From Evansella halocellulosilytica (GTDB lineage Bacteria; Bacillota; Bacilli; Bacillales; Salisediminibacteriaceae): a DNA stretch of 64,000 nt. The notes under the pieces were generated by a model. That model was not told the origin of the DNA, made no database searches, and saw nothing but the letters and a program-made list of their open reading frames with translations. Positions 43,455 to 51,946 of the stretch are shown here, one piece after another. The translations under genes and the position numbers were made by a program. The stretch is taken from positions 5,295,525 to 5,359,524 of the forward strand of contig NZ_NIST01000001.1 in the NCBI RefSeq assembly GCF_002335745.1, read 5' to 3'. Position 1 is the first letter of the stretch. Each line of letters opens with the position of its first letter.

Positions 43455-45233
43455 TTATCTTTTTATTAAGCTATATAATTTACGTAGTCCTCTTGTATAT
43501 CTCCACGTTTTACTTTGCAATAATCGTTTGTTTTTAGCTTCTAAACTTCTATTTTTATTGTTTAGTTGTATGATTTCTTGTGACAAACGTTCTTTTTCTT
43601 TTTTTAAGTTGTTAATCCTTTTGCTTTTAGCTTTTACTCGAAATTTTTCATTTTCTAATTCAGTTATTTTTTCATCTAATTTATTTACAGTAGCATCGAA
43701 TTTCTCGTTTATAAGTTCTAGCTGCTTGCTTTGCTTTTCTAATTTAGCTAATGCTTTTTCTTTTTCAGACTTTTCTTTTTTTAGGTCCTTAACATTTACA
43801 CTATTTGCTTCTTTTACGATACAAAAGCCTACTCTTACTGGCTTTATATAATCATTAATTTCTATTGATGAAATCCCAAATTTCTCTTTCTCCTGATCAA
43901 TAGCGTGCGTAAAACTAATTATTTCTTCTTCATTTATTGCTGCCACTACAATTTCAAGATTTTCACTAGAACCCTCTATTTTTTTGATATATCCATGCAA
44001 ACCTCTTTGTAAGGCTTGTCTTCTTACTAAACTTTTAAAGCCTTGGTCTTTAGCATTCCGTTTAATTATATATTTTTTTGTGATTAGTTCACCTAATGGA
44101 GGAGGTGTTAATATAATCTCATTTGTAGCGTAACTTTTTAATGGTTCTAACACACTATCAAAATCAAAATATAAATTGGTTTGTTGAGTATCAGCAGTTT
44201 CAGGGAAATAATAATCGATTGTAGGTTTCAGAACATCGTAAGGTTCACCTTCTAAAGGAAATAAATGAAGTCCAATCATCGGTTTTGAATTTGCTTCAAT
44301 AATTACCCCTTTATTTTTATTTACATCTACAATCATATCAAGACCACATTGAGCTAATCCTGGAATTGCACTTGATGCTCTAACAGCAATATCCTTCATT
44401 TCTTCAGTTAGTTGATCTGTAACATCTATTGGGTCTCCACCTCTTGAAACATTACTTTTATTCCGAAGAAAAACTTGCTCACCATTTTTCAATACACTAT
44501 CCAAACTATACCCTAACTTCTCAATTGAATTTTGCACCTCTAAATCGATTTCTAATAAATTTTTGTATAATAAAGGATTCTTTTTTTTATTTATATTTTT
44601 TCTTTCGATTAACTCCTTGATTGAGTGAATGCCGTCACCTACGATATTAGCAGGGACCCTTTTAACAGCACTCAAAACTTTGTTCCCAACCATATAGATT
44701 CGAAATTCTTCACCTGGGATAAATTGCTCCACAATAATGTCTCGATATTGTAAGTCTCCTCTAACATGTTTTAAAACTTCTTTTAATCGCTCTTCACTTT
44801 CTATATTAGCAAAAACTCCTTTTCCGGCGTTTTCGCTTATAGGTTTTACTACAACTGGATAGTTTATTTCTTGAGCAAAATTAATTATTTCACCATCATT
44901 TATATCAGACTTAAATCTTTTACCATCTGGTACGGGAACACCTGCTTTTCGGAGATAATCTTTCGTAAGCTGCTTATTATCACAAATTTTATAAGCTTCA
45001 TCTGTAATTTTATCTCCTCTCGAAGACTCGAAATGATGTTCTCTACCATTAAGTGAAAGTGAATACCTAATTAGCAATTTATTTTCTGGATTATCAATTG
45101 TATAAAATTTTATTTTTATACCTCTTCTCCATGCTTCTAAAGCAAGGGTATACATACTTAATTTATTTCCATAACCTCTAGTAGGGACGCATCCTTCTAG
45201 CTTAGGTAACCATTGATCATTTATCTTCCCCAC
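43455..45233 (-). CDS. ATP-grasp ligase with degenerate acylphosphatase domain (paralogue B)
   Basis: 592 residues, starting with GTG (45233) after GGAGATGGTTGA. Same layout as paralogue A: head LEGCVPTRGYGNKLSMYTL, ATP-grasp with VVKPISENAGKGVFANI, PANIVGDGIHSIKEL, SRGGDPIDVTDQL and IIEANSKPMIGLHLFP. The acylphosphatase-like part reads KRNAKDQGFKSLVRRQA and GYIKKIEGS: the catalytic Arg and Asn are replaced by Lys, so hydrolysis is unlikely. It has the longest coiled coil of the five (about residues 455-575, EKEKALAKLEKQSKQLELIN onward) and ends SKTWRYTRGLRKLYSLIKR. Confidence 0.83.
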   Translation of the reverse strand: MGKINDQWLPKLEGCVPTRGYGNKLSMYTLALEAWRRGIKIKFYTIDNPENKLLIRYSLSLNGREHHFESSRGDKITDEAYKICDNKQLTKDYLRKAGVPVPDGKRFKSDINDGEIINFAQEINYPVVVKPISENAGKGVFANIESEERLKEVLKHVRGDLQYRDIIVEQFIPGEEFRIYMVGNKVLSAVKRVPANIVGDGIHSIKELIERKNINKKKNPLLYKNLLEIDLEVQNSIEKLGYSLDSVLKNGEQVFLRNKSNVSRGGDPIDVTDQLTEEMKDIAVRASSAIPGLAQCGLDMIVDVNKNKGVIIEANSKPMIGLHLFPLEGEPYDVLKPTIDYYFPETADTQQTNLYFDFDSVLEPLKSYATNEIILTPPPLGELITKKYIIKRNAKDQGFKSLVRRQALQRGLHGYIKKIEGSSENLEIVVAAINEEEIISFTHAIDQEKEKFGISSIEINDYIKPVRVGFCIVKEANSVNVKDLKKEKSEKEKALAKLEKQSKQLELINEKFDATVNKLDEKITELENEKFRVKAKSKRINNLKKEKERLSQEIIQLNNKNRSLEAKNKRLLQSKTWRYTRGLRKLYSLIKR

Positions 45234-45345
45234 TCAACCATCTCCAATCAAATATCCAAATAATAACTGACTTTACTATACATTATATCCAAAACGTCTT
45301 ATTTAAAAGCCTATAGTTTTTACAAATAAAAAGTTCAAGTAAGAT

Positions 45346-46926
45346 CTATCTTTTTTTCTTGAAAAAATCAAATAAATAACGGATAGGGGAAGATATCTTC
45401 CACGACGTACTATTAACAATTTTGTTATAATCTTTTGAAAGACGTTGTAATTCTTTTGTTACCCTTTCATTCTCCAATTTTAACTCATCAATATTTACAG
45501 TTGATTCGTCCAAAATCTCAAAACCAATTTTCACTGGTTTTGTCCATTCTTCTTCTATAACATCATCTACTATTGAGTTTTGAGATCCTTCAAAGCAAAC
45601 TTTTTTAAAATCTTCAATATCATGTTTATTTGTACTTGAAACAATAATTTCAACTTCACCATTCGAAAGGTTCTTTGCATAACCTTGTAGTCTCAACCTT
45701 TGGGCTTGCTTTTTTACCGATTTCCGGTAGCCTACCCCTTGCACTTTACCTGAAACAATATAACGTTTACCATATAATTTGCCTAAAGGTGGGGTTGATA
45801 GCTCAACCTTTTTTACCGAACGACTTAATAAAGATTCAACAATGAGATCAAAATTAAAATATAAATTAGATTTTTCAATATCTACTGTTTCAGGGAAGTA
45901 ATAATCAATAAATACTTTTGTCATGTCACGTGGCATACCTTCCATAGGAAAAAGGTGTCCTCCCAGACCTGGCCTTGAATTTACTTCGATGACTACACCT
46001 GATTTATGTTCATCATCTATAATCATATCTACTCCACTATGAACTAATCCAGGTATGGCTTTTGTTGCCTCTATAGCTATCCTTTCCATTTCTGGAGTAA
46101 CAATATCAGTGACATCAACAGAATCTCCACCATTAGAGAGGTTACTTTGCTCTCTAAGAAACAGCCTTTTACCTTCTTCTAATACTGAATCTAAGGAATA
46201 CCCTGCATTTTCAACTAAATTTAACACTTCTTTATCAATTTTAATAAGTCTACTTGTTAAATGTGGATTCTTTTTCCTAAATTCATTTTTCTGTTGTATT
46301 AATTTTCTAATTGAGTGAACTCCATCTCCTACAACATTAGCAGGTATACGATGCATCGCCCCTAACACCTTGTCCTCTAACACAATAAAGCGATATTCTT
46401 TTTCTCCTGGAATACGTGTTTCAATAATCACATCACGATAATTTAACTCATCTCGAACATATGGAATTGTCTCTCTTAACATTTCTTCATTAAGAATATT
46501 TGCAAATACACCCTTCCCTCCATTTGCACTGACTGGCTTCAGTACAATTGGATAGCCTAATTGATTGGCATAAGAGATGATTTCATCATCACTACGATCA
46601 TTTAAAAACTTCTCCCCACGAGGGACTGGTACTCCCGCTTTTTCTAAATATTTTTTAGTTAGATCTTTATCATCACATATATCAAAAGCTTCTTTCGTTA
46701 CTTTATCTCCTTTTGATAATTCAAAATGGTGTTCATTTCCTTTATAACTGAGTGAATAGCGAAGTTTAAATTTGTTTTCTTCATCTATTAAACTATAAAA
46801 AGTTAAATCAATCCCTCTTCGCCAGCCTTCTAACGCCATCATATATGTGCTAATACGCTTCCCTTGTCCAGCAACAGGCACCGCATCTTCAAGATGCGGT
46901 AGCCATTTATATTCAGCATTCACCAT
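45346..46926 (-). CDS. ATP-grasp ligase with intact acylphosphatase domain (paralogue C)
   Basis: 526 residues, SD TGGAGGAATATA. ATP-grasp motifs: ICDDKDLTKKYLEKAGVPVP, IVLKPVSANGGKGVFANI, PANVVGDGVHSIRKL, LSNGGDSVDVTDI and VIEVNSRPGLGGHLFPMEG. The acylphosphatase domain is complete: SGKVQGVGYRKSV (Arg401) and GYAKNLSNGEV (Asn419), again 18 apart. It closely resembles paralogue A, including the GGDSVDVTD loop. The coiled coil is short, and the tail is NSTSWKISSPIRYLFDFF. Confidence 0.85.
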   Translation of the reverse strand: MVNAEYKWLPHLEDAVPVAGQGKRISTYMMALEGWRRGIDLTFYSLIDEENKFKLRYSLSYKGNEHHFELSKGDKVTKEAFDICDDKDLTKKYLEKAGVPVPRGEKFLNDRSDDEIISYANQLGYPIVLKPVSANGGKGVFANILNEEMLRETIPYVRDELNYRDVIIETRIPGEKEYRFIVLEDKVLGAMHRIPANVVGDGVHSIRKLIQQKNEFRKKNPHLTSRLIKIDKEVLNLVENAGYSLDSVLEEGKRLFLREQSNLSNGGDSVDVTDIVTPEMERIAIEATKAIPGLVHSGVDMIIDDEHKSGVVIEVNSRPGLGGHLFPMEGMPRDMTKVFIDYYFPETVDIEKSNLYFNFDLIVESLLSRSVKKVELSTPPLGKLYGKRYIVSGKVQGVGYRKSVKKQAQRLRLQGYAKNLSNGEVEIIVSSTNKHDIEDFKKVCFEGSQNSIVDDVIEEEWTKPVKIGFEILDESTVNIDELKLENERVTKELQRLSKDYNKIVNSTSWKISSPIRYLFDFFKKKR

Positions 46927-47018
46927 TATATTCCTCCATTATATATGCAAATTTTTAACTGCTCTTACCATAAGCATTATATCAAATCATACAAATTATG
47001 CAGTGTGCTTTAATGTTA

Positions 47019-48626
47019 TCATTTCCCAAAACTATTTGATAAAGTTTTCACATAATTAGCAAAAACTCTAATCGGCTTTGTACACTTCCAAGAAAAGCTT
47101 TTTTCAATCTTTTCATTTTTAGTCATTATATTTTTATATTGACGTTCTAATGTACTAATTTGTTTCGATACTGCCGTTAACTCTTTTTCTAACTCCTCAG
47201 GATTCAAATCATTAATTTCATCTTCGATATGGAACCCTGCCATTATTTGTGCTGACCATGTATCACTATTTACATATAAATTCTTACTCAAGCCCATCAG
47301 AACATCTTCAAAACGTTGAACTTCTTTACGATCTAGACTCGCTGCCACAATATCAACTTTTTTATCATTAACGCGCTTGACGAATCCATGGATATTTTTT
47401 TCTATTGCTTTTATATATATTTTATTTACTATATCCTCGTGTTGGATTTCACCACTTACCGTATATTTTTTACAGTATAAAGTTCCTTGTGGAACAGGTA
47501 TGACTTCAATTTCGTCTACACTTTTACGATTTAGCGCTTTATATATACTGCCATAGTCAAAAAACATATTGATATCATAGACATTTTTATTCTTCGTTTC
47601 CGGGAAGTAATAATCGATGATTGCTTTTGGAATATCTTTAGGTTCCCCTTCCATCGGGAATAAATGTGAACCAAGACCGGGCTTCGTATTTACTTCTAGA
47701 ACGTAGGGCATTTGATCCTCTTCATTAAGCAATATATCTACGCCACTATGAGTTAATCCAGGGATAGCATTTGAAGCATCAATAGCTACTTTTTTTATAT
47801 CATCTGATATATCACTAGTCACATCAATCGGATCTCCCCCGGAGGAAATGTTACTTATTCTTTTCACAAAAATACGTTCACCTTTATTAGGGATACTATC
47901 TAATGTAAAACCTAATGAGCGAATCGTATTGTAAAACTGTCTATCGAGTTTGATTTGTTTATTATATAAGTGAGGGATCTTCTTTCGTTGTTCATTTTTT
48001 ATTTCTATAAGCTCTTTTATAGACCGTTTGCCATCCCCAATCACATTAGCAGGTATTCTTTTGATCACACCTAGTACTTCATTGTTTAGTACATAAACTC
48101 TAACTTCTTCACCTTTAATATATTTTTCAATTATTAATTCGGTAAATTTAAGCTCTTTTCTAATATAAGTAAGGCTTTTCTGTAAATCTTCAGCATTCTG
48201 TATATTAACAACTACCCCTTTACCAGCAAATCCATCAGTTGGTTTTGCTACGACTGGATACCCAATACTTTCCTCTGTATATTTAATGATCCTATCTATA
48301 GAATCTTCAGCATTGAATTTTCTACCAAAAGGTGTTGGAACATTTTTTCTCAGAAGTACTTCCTTTGTCTTGCTTTTATCTTTACAAATTTCATCAGCCT
48401 CTTCAGAAATTTTATCCCCTTTAGAACCTTCAAATAGGTGAAAATGTTTTTCGTTTTCTAAGGAGTATTGCAGTTTCAATTGACCGCACTCTCTATAATA
48501 GGAATAAAATTTTAACGTTAAGCCTCTTCGCCAACCTTCTAAGGCAATTGTGTACTTACTTATTTCTTTCCTGCATGCCTCATTTAGAATAGCACCTTCT
48601 AAGTGCTGAATACGATTTTGTTCCAT
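47019..48626 (-). CDS. ATP-grasp ligase with degenerate acylphosphatase domain (paralogue D)
   Basis: About 535 residues, start MEQNRIQHLEGAIL at 48626 with GGAGG 7 nt upstream (an in-frame ATG at 48656 is less likely). ATP-grasp motifs: VVAKPTDGFAGKGVVVNI, PANVIGDGKRSIKEL, ISSGGDPIDVTSDI, VLEVNTKPGLGSHLFPMEG. The acylphosphatase-like region reads SGEIQHEDIVNKIYIKA and GFVKRVNDKK, with neither catalytic Arg nor Asn. The C-terminus is a coiled coil with SFSWKCTKPIRVF. It lies 58 bp after paralogue E. Confidence 0.83.
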   Translation of the reverse strand: MEQNRIQHLEGAILNEACRKEISKYTIALEGWRRGLTLKFYSYYRECGQLKLQYSLENEKHFHLFEGSKGDKISEEADEICKDKSKTKEVLLRKNVPTPFGRKFNAEDSIDRIIKYTEESIGYPVVAKPTDGFAGKGVVVNIQNAEDLQKSLTYIRKELKFTELIIEKYIKGEEVRVYVLNNEVLGVIKRIPANVIGDGKRSIKELIEIKNEQRKKIPHLYNKQIKLDRQFYNTIRSLGFTLDSIPNKGERIFVKRISNISSGGDPIDVTSDISDDIKKVAIDASNAIPGLTHSGVDILLNEEDQMPYVLEVNTKPGLGSHLFPMEGEPKDIPKAIIDYYFPETKNKNVYDINMFFDYGSIYKALNRKSVDEIEVIPVPQGTLYCKKYTVSGEIQHEDIVNKIYIKAIEKNIHGFVKRVNDKKVDIVAASLDRKEVQRFEDVLMGLSKNLYVNSDTWSAQIMAGFHIEDEINDLNPEELEKELTAVSKQISTLERQYKNIMTKNEKIEKSFSWKCTKPIRVFANYVKTLSNSFGK

Positions 48627-48684
48627 TAAGCTACCTCCGTCTTTTAAACAAACCATCCTTAATTGATTTGGGTAGAAGTAATTG

Positions 48685-50307
48685 TTATTTTAATATACGT
48701 TTTACAATGTTATATATAGCACGGAGTGGTTTAGATATCTTCCAAGATGTACTTTCACGATATAATTTGTATTGCTTTTCAGCATTCCGTTTCTTTTTGC
48801 TTAAACTGTCCCGGTTCGTTCGCAGTGTTTTAAGTTCATCGATTAATTTATCAGGTTCATTTTGAATTTCAAATCCCATTTTGACAGGCTTATCCCAATT
48901 TTGTTCACTGATTGTGAAATCACCATTATTGTTCCAATTTAAAACATCTTTATATGTTAAAATTTTTTTAATATCTTCACCTGCGATTATAACTTCGATT
49001 TTCTGCGGCTCAATTTTGTTAACGAACCCATGCAGATTCCTACTTAAAGCTTCATTTTTTAATTGGCGTAAATAATATACATCGTCTATATCACCATAGA
49101 TTGTATATTTCTTCCCATAGGTTTTACCTTCTTGGATTCGTGAAACCTTTGTCATAAGGTTTGCTTTATTTTCTAAAGGAGAAAGAACATCTTGAAAGTC
49201 GAAATAGAGAGTCGATTTTTCCTTAGAATCCGATACTGATTCAGGGAATAAGTAATCAATTATTGCAGCTGGAACATCCCTTCCTTTCCCTTGACTAGGG
49301 TACAATAATGACCCTATTTGAGCAGTTGGGTTTAGTTCAATTACTGCTACTGTTTCATTATTACTTGTTCGATCATTAATAATGATATCTACTCCCCCAT
49401 AGAACAACCCAGGAACGGCTTTTACAGCATCGATAGCAATTTCCTTAGCTTTATCAGATATTGTATCAGTAACATCAATAGGATCTCCGCCAAGAGATAT
49501 ATTACTTTTATTTGTTAAAAATAATTGTTTTCCTTCTTGAAGAATACTGCTTAAACGATACCCAGATGCTTGAATAAATTCCTCCAACTCTTTATTTACT
49601 TTTATAGGACAGCTAATGAGGCGAGGGTTTTCCCTTCTGTTTTGATTCTTCTTTTCAATTAACTCTTTAATAGTATCAATACCGTTACCTATTATATTCG
49701 CGGGTATTCTGTGCATTGCTGCAACCACTTCATCTCCAACAACATATACTCTGTATTCCTCGCCAGCGATATACTCTTCTACAATAACGTCATTATATTT
49801 CAGTTCGTTTCGTATATACTTTACAGCCTTTTTCAATGATTCTTTATTAATAATATTCGTGATCACTCCTCTGCCAAAGCTACCGTCAACAGGCTTCACG
49901 ACGAGAGGAAAACCAATTTCCAGTGATTCATCAACTATTTGCTCGTCAGAGTAGGATGAATTAAAGCGCTTCCCATTCGGTACCGGTACTCCCAACTTGG
50001 ATAACACCTTTTTTGTATTATCTTTATCTGAACCAATTTCAACCGCTTCGTTCGTTATAATGTCTGATCTCGTTCTAAAAAAGTAATGTGTTCGAGAACT
50101 CGTACTTAGTGAGAATAATTTTCCTGGTCGGTCAACATACCAAGTTTTCATCTTATTAAATTTCTCAAACTCACCACTATACCATTTAAGCTCAAGACCA
50201 CGTCTCCATCCTTCTAAGGCCACCAAATAAGCACATAATTCATGACCATCAGCTTGAGAGACAACATTGTTCGTCAGATGAGAAGGCCAATACGGTTTAT
50301 CTTCCAT
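48685..50307 (-). CDS. ATP-grasp ligase with degenerate acylphosphatase domain (paralogue E)
   Basis: About 540 residues, first of the five paralogues in transcription order. ATG at 50307, 7 nt after TAGGTGAT (a GTG at 50319 is less likely). The head differs somewhat (WPSHLTNNVVSQADGHELCA, then VALEGWRRGLELKWYS). ATP-grasp: LVVKPVDGSFGRGVITNI, PANIIGNGIDTIKEL, ISLGGDPIDVTDTI, VIELNPTAQIGSLLYP; the last is the most diverged of the set but keeps E-x-N. The acylphosphatase-like region YGDIDDVYYLRQLKNEA, GFVNKIEPQK lacks the catalytic pair in place. Tail: ESTSWKISKPLRAIYNIV. 43 bp after the TupA-like gene. Confidence 0.83.
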   Translation of the reverse strand: MEDKPYWPSHLTNNVVSQADGHELCAYLVALEGWRRGLELKWYSGEFEKFNKMKTWYVDRPGKLFSLSTSSRTHYFFRTRSDIITNEAVEIGSDKDNTKKVLSKLGVPVPNGKRFNSSYSDEQIVDESLEIGFPLVVKPVDGSFGRGVITNIINKESLKKAVKYIRNELKYNDVIVEEYIAGEEYRVYVVGDEVVAAMHRIPANIIGNGIDTIKELIEKKNQNRRENPRLISCPIKVNKELEEFIQASGYRLSSILQEGKQLFLTNKSNISLGGDPIDVTDTISDKAKEIAIDAVKAVPGLFYGGVDIIINDRTSNNETVAVIELNPTAQIGSLLYPSQGKGRDVPAAIIDYLFPESVSDSKEKSTLYFDFQDVLSPLENKANLMTKVSRIQEGKTYGKKYTIYGDIDDVYYLRQLKNEALSRNLHGFVNKIEPQKIEVIIAGEDIKKILTYKDVLNWNNNGDFTISEQNWDKPVKMGFEIQNEPDKLIDELKTLRTNRDSLSKKKRNAEKQYKLYRESTSWKISKPLRAIYNIVKRILK

Positions 50308-50350
50308 ATTAAAGATCACCTAAATATTTTGATTTTTTATCTCTATACAT

Positions 50351-51946
50351 TCACTGAATTTTTCCTTCTTTTAAAAAGTTTCGGAAGGCCAAAAACCTCT
50401 TCCCATTAATAAAGTCTTTCCTAAGGCGGGCTTCTGCTTCAATAAAATAATCCCCTAATAGTTTGTCTATTTTTGAATTAAACTGATCATAATTTCCTGG
50501 TTTAGGAGTAAACTCACCAAATACCATTCCATTTGAACCGTTTAAAAAGTCTATTCTTATAAAAGGTGAAGGTATTTCTTTGCTAATAGTTTCAACCAAT
50601 TTAATTTGATCATGAGGTACACCATTTCCATCAAAAAGCTTACCATCATATTTCCCAGTTTTTATTCTTTCTCCTGTCGAAGTCCACCAGCAATATTTCA
50701 CATTTGGATAACGAATAATTTCTAGAACTAGAGCGACGCGCCCATAAAAGCAATAAAACTTAAGATCACGTGCTGGAATTTTACTCTCGTTATCTTCGAT
50801 GACGAGCTCTTCTATAATCCATTCATCTTTATTGACCCATCCAGTGGATAAATCCTCCTTAACGAAAAAATCCAGTTCTTCCCATGAATGAAGTGTCTGT
50901 CCTCTTTTTACATCGATCATTTTATCCAAACCTAGAATGAGGTATACACCTCGAGCCCCAGCCCCGGAAGCTGGTTTAATAACAATACCAGCTTTTTTCG
51001 GTATCTCTTTAAATTCGTATGAGTTTTCTGAAACCCACGGTCTCTTTATATTTAAAATGTCAATAAAGGAATAAGCGTTCACCTTGTTATCGAGAATCCA
51101 CTCTGGCAGCTGACGATCAAATTGCCTCATTCTCGACCGCTGACTTAAGTTAGCCTTAAAAGAGGATACATCATTTAATGATAATTCATCCGTTTCTTCC
51201 GTTAATCTTACGATAAATTCAGGTATTTCCTCTATTTTTAACCCTTTAATCACACTATTGTAAACTCTTGTCTTTAGCTGAGTCTCTCTATTCATATAAA
51301 GCTTAGCAGCATATTTGAGAGCAGCCTCATATTTCTCTTCATTATAGGATTTTTGTATTATCAGCTTATCAAGAACATTTAAGATTTCTCCTGATTCTTC
51401 AGCACCTTTAACCATTTCTAAAAGTTTATCTTCATTTATTGATCCTAATTGAGATAATAACTCTTGCTCTTTTTTCTCTTTGTTATTTATTTTTATTTGT
51501 GCTGATTTCAGCCTTTCCTGATTAACTTTTATACTTCTGTTCAATTTTTCATTTTTCTTCTTTAGTTCTTTATTTTCAGTGACTACCGCTTTAAACTTTC
51601 GTCCAAGGAGAACTGTTAAAATGTAACTCCTTGCTTTACTTATCATTTTAACAGCCTTTCGAAGTGGAAGAGTTAATTTCCACCCTCTGCTTTCTGTAAT
51701 CGTTTTATAATTTTTATTTATTCTATCTTTCTCTTTTTGAATCTCCTTGTTTTGTCGTTCAACTTTCTGATATTCAGCATCATATTTCAGCAACTTATCG
51801 AAGAGTACTTCTTGTTCTTCTATACACTTTCCAGCGCTACTCTTAGTCTCATTATTTAATATCTGTAATAGATCACTGTCATCTAATTCAACTAATGGAC
51901 TTTTTCTATCATTATTTTTATTAAATGGTTGCTGATCATTTTTCAA
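50351..51946 (-). CDS. Coiled-coil protein with TupA-like ATP-grasp domain
   Basis: About 531 residues. The start is probably TTG at 51946, 7 nt after GGAGGAG, overlapping the end of the upstream glycosyltransferase by 11 bp; an ATG at 51982 gives a longer form without an SD. Residues about 40-190 are mostly coiled coil interrupted by SRGWKLTLPLRKAVKMI. The C-terminal 250 residues are an ATP-grasp domain of the type linked to sugar transfer and TupA: KAGIVIKPASGAGARGVYLI, WIIEELV, KFYCFYGRVALVLEI, PFIRIDFLNGSNGMVFGEFT and PKPGNYDQFNSKIDKLLGDY. TupA is required for teichuronopeptide, a polyglutamate-polyglucuronate wall polymer, in an alkaliphilic Bacillus. This domain is the main ground for proposing such a polymer here. 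Confidence 0.8.
   Translation of the reverse strand: MKNDQQPFNKNNDRKSPLVELDDSDLLQILNNETKSSAGKCIEEQEVLFDKLLKYDAEYQKVERQNKEIQKEKDRINKNYKTITESRGWKLTLPLRKAVKMISKARSYILTVLLGRKFKAVVTENKELKKKNEKLNRSIKVNQERLKSAQIKINNKEKKEQELLSQLGSINEDKLLEMVKGAEESGEILNVLDKLIIQKSYNEEKYEAALKYAAKLYMNRETQLKTRVYNSVIKGLKIEEIPEFIVRLTEETDELSLNDVSSFKANLSQRSRMRQFDRQLPEWILDNKVNAYSFIDILNIKRPWVSENSYEFKEIPKKAGIVIKPASGAGARGVYLILGLDKMIDVKRGQTLHSWEELDFFVKEDLSTGWVNKDEWIIEELVIEDNESKIPARDLKFYCFYGRVALVLEIIRYPNVKYCWWTSTGERIKTGKYDGKLFDGNGVPHDQIKLVETISKEIPSPFIRIDFLNGSNGMVFGEFTPKPGNYDQFNSKIDKLLGDYFIEAEARLRKDFINGKRFLAFRNFLKEGKIQ

Noticed and set aside
41514-50307. The five ATP-grasp genes as cyanophycin synthetases
   Set aside because: They share the ATP-grasp half only; the Mur-ligase-like half is missing and an acylphosphatase-like domain takes its place.
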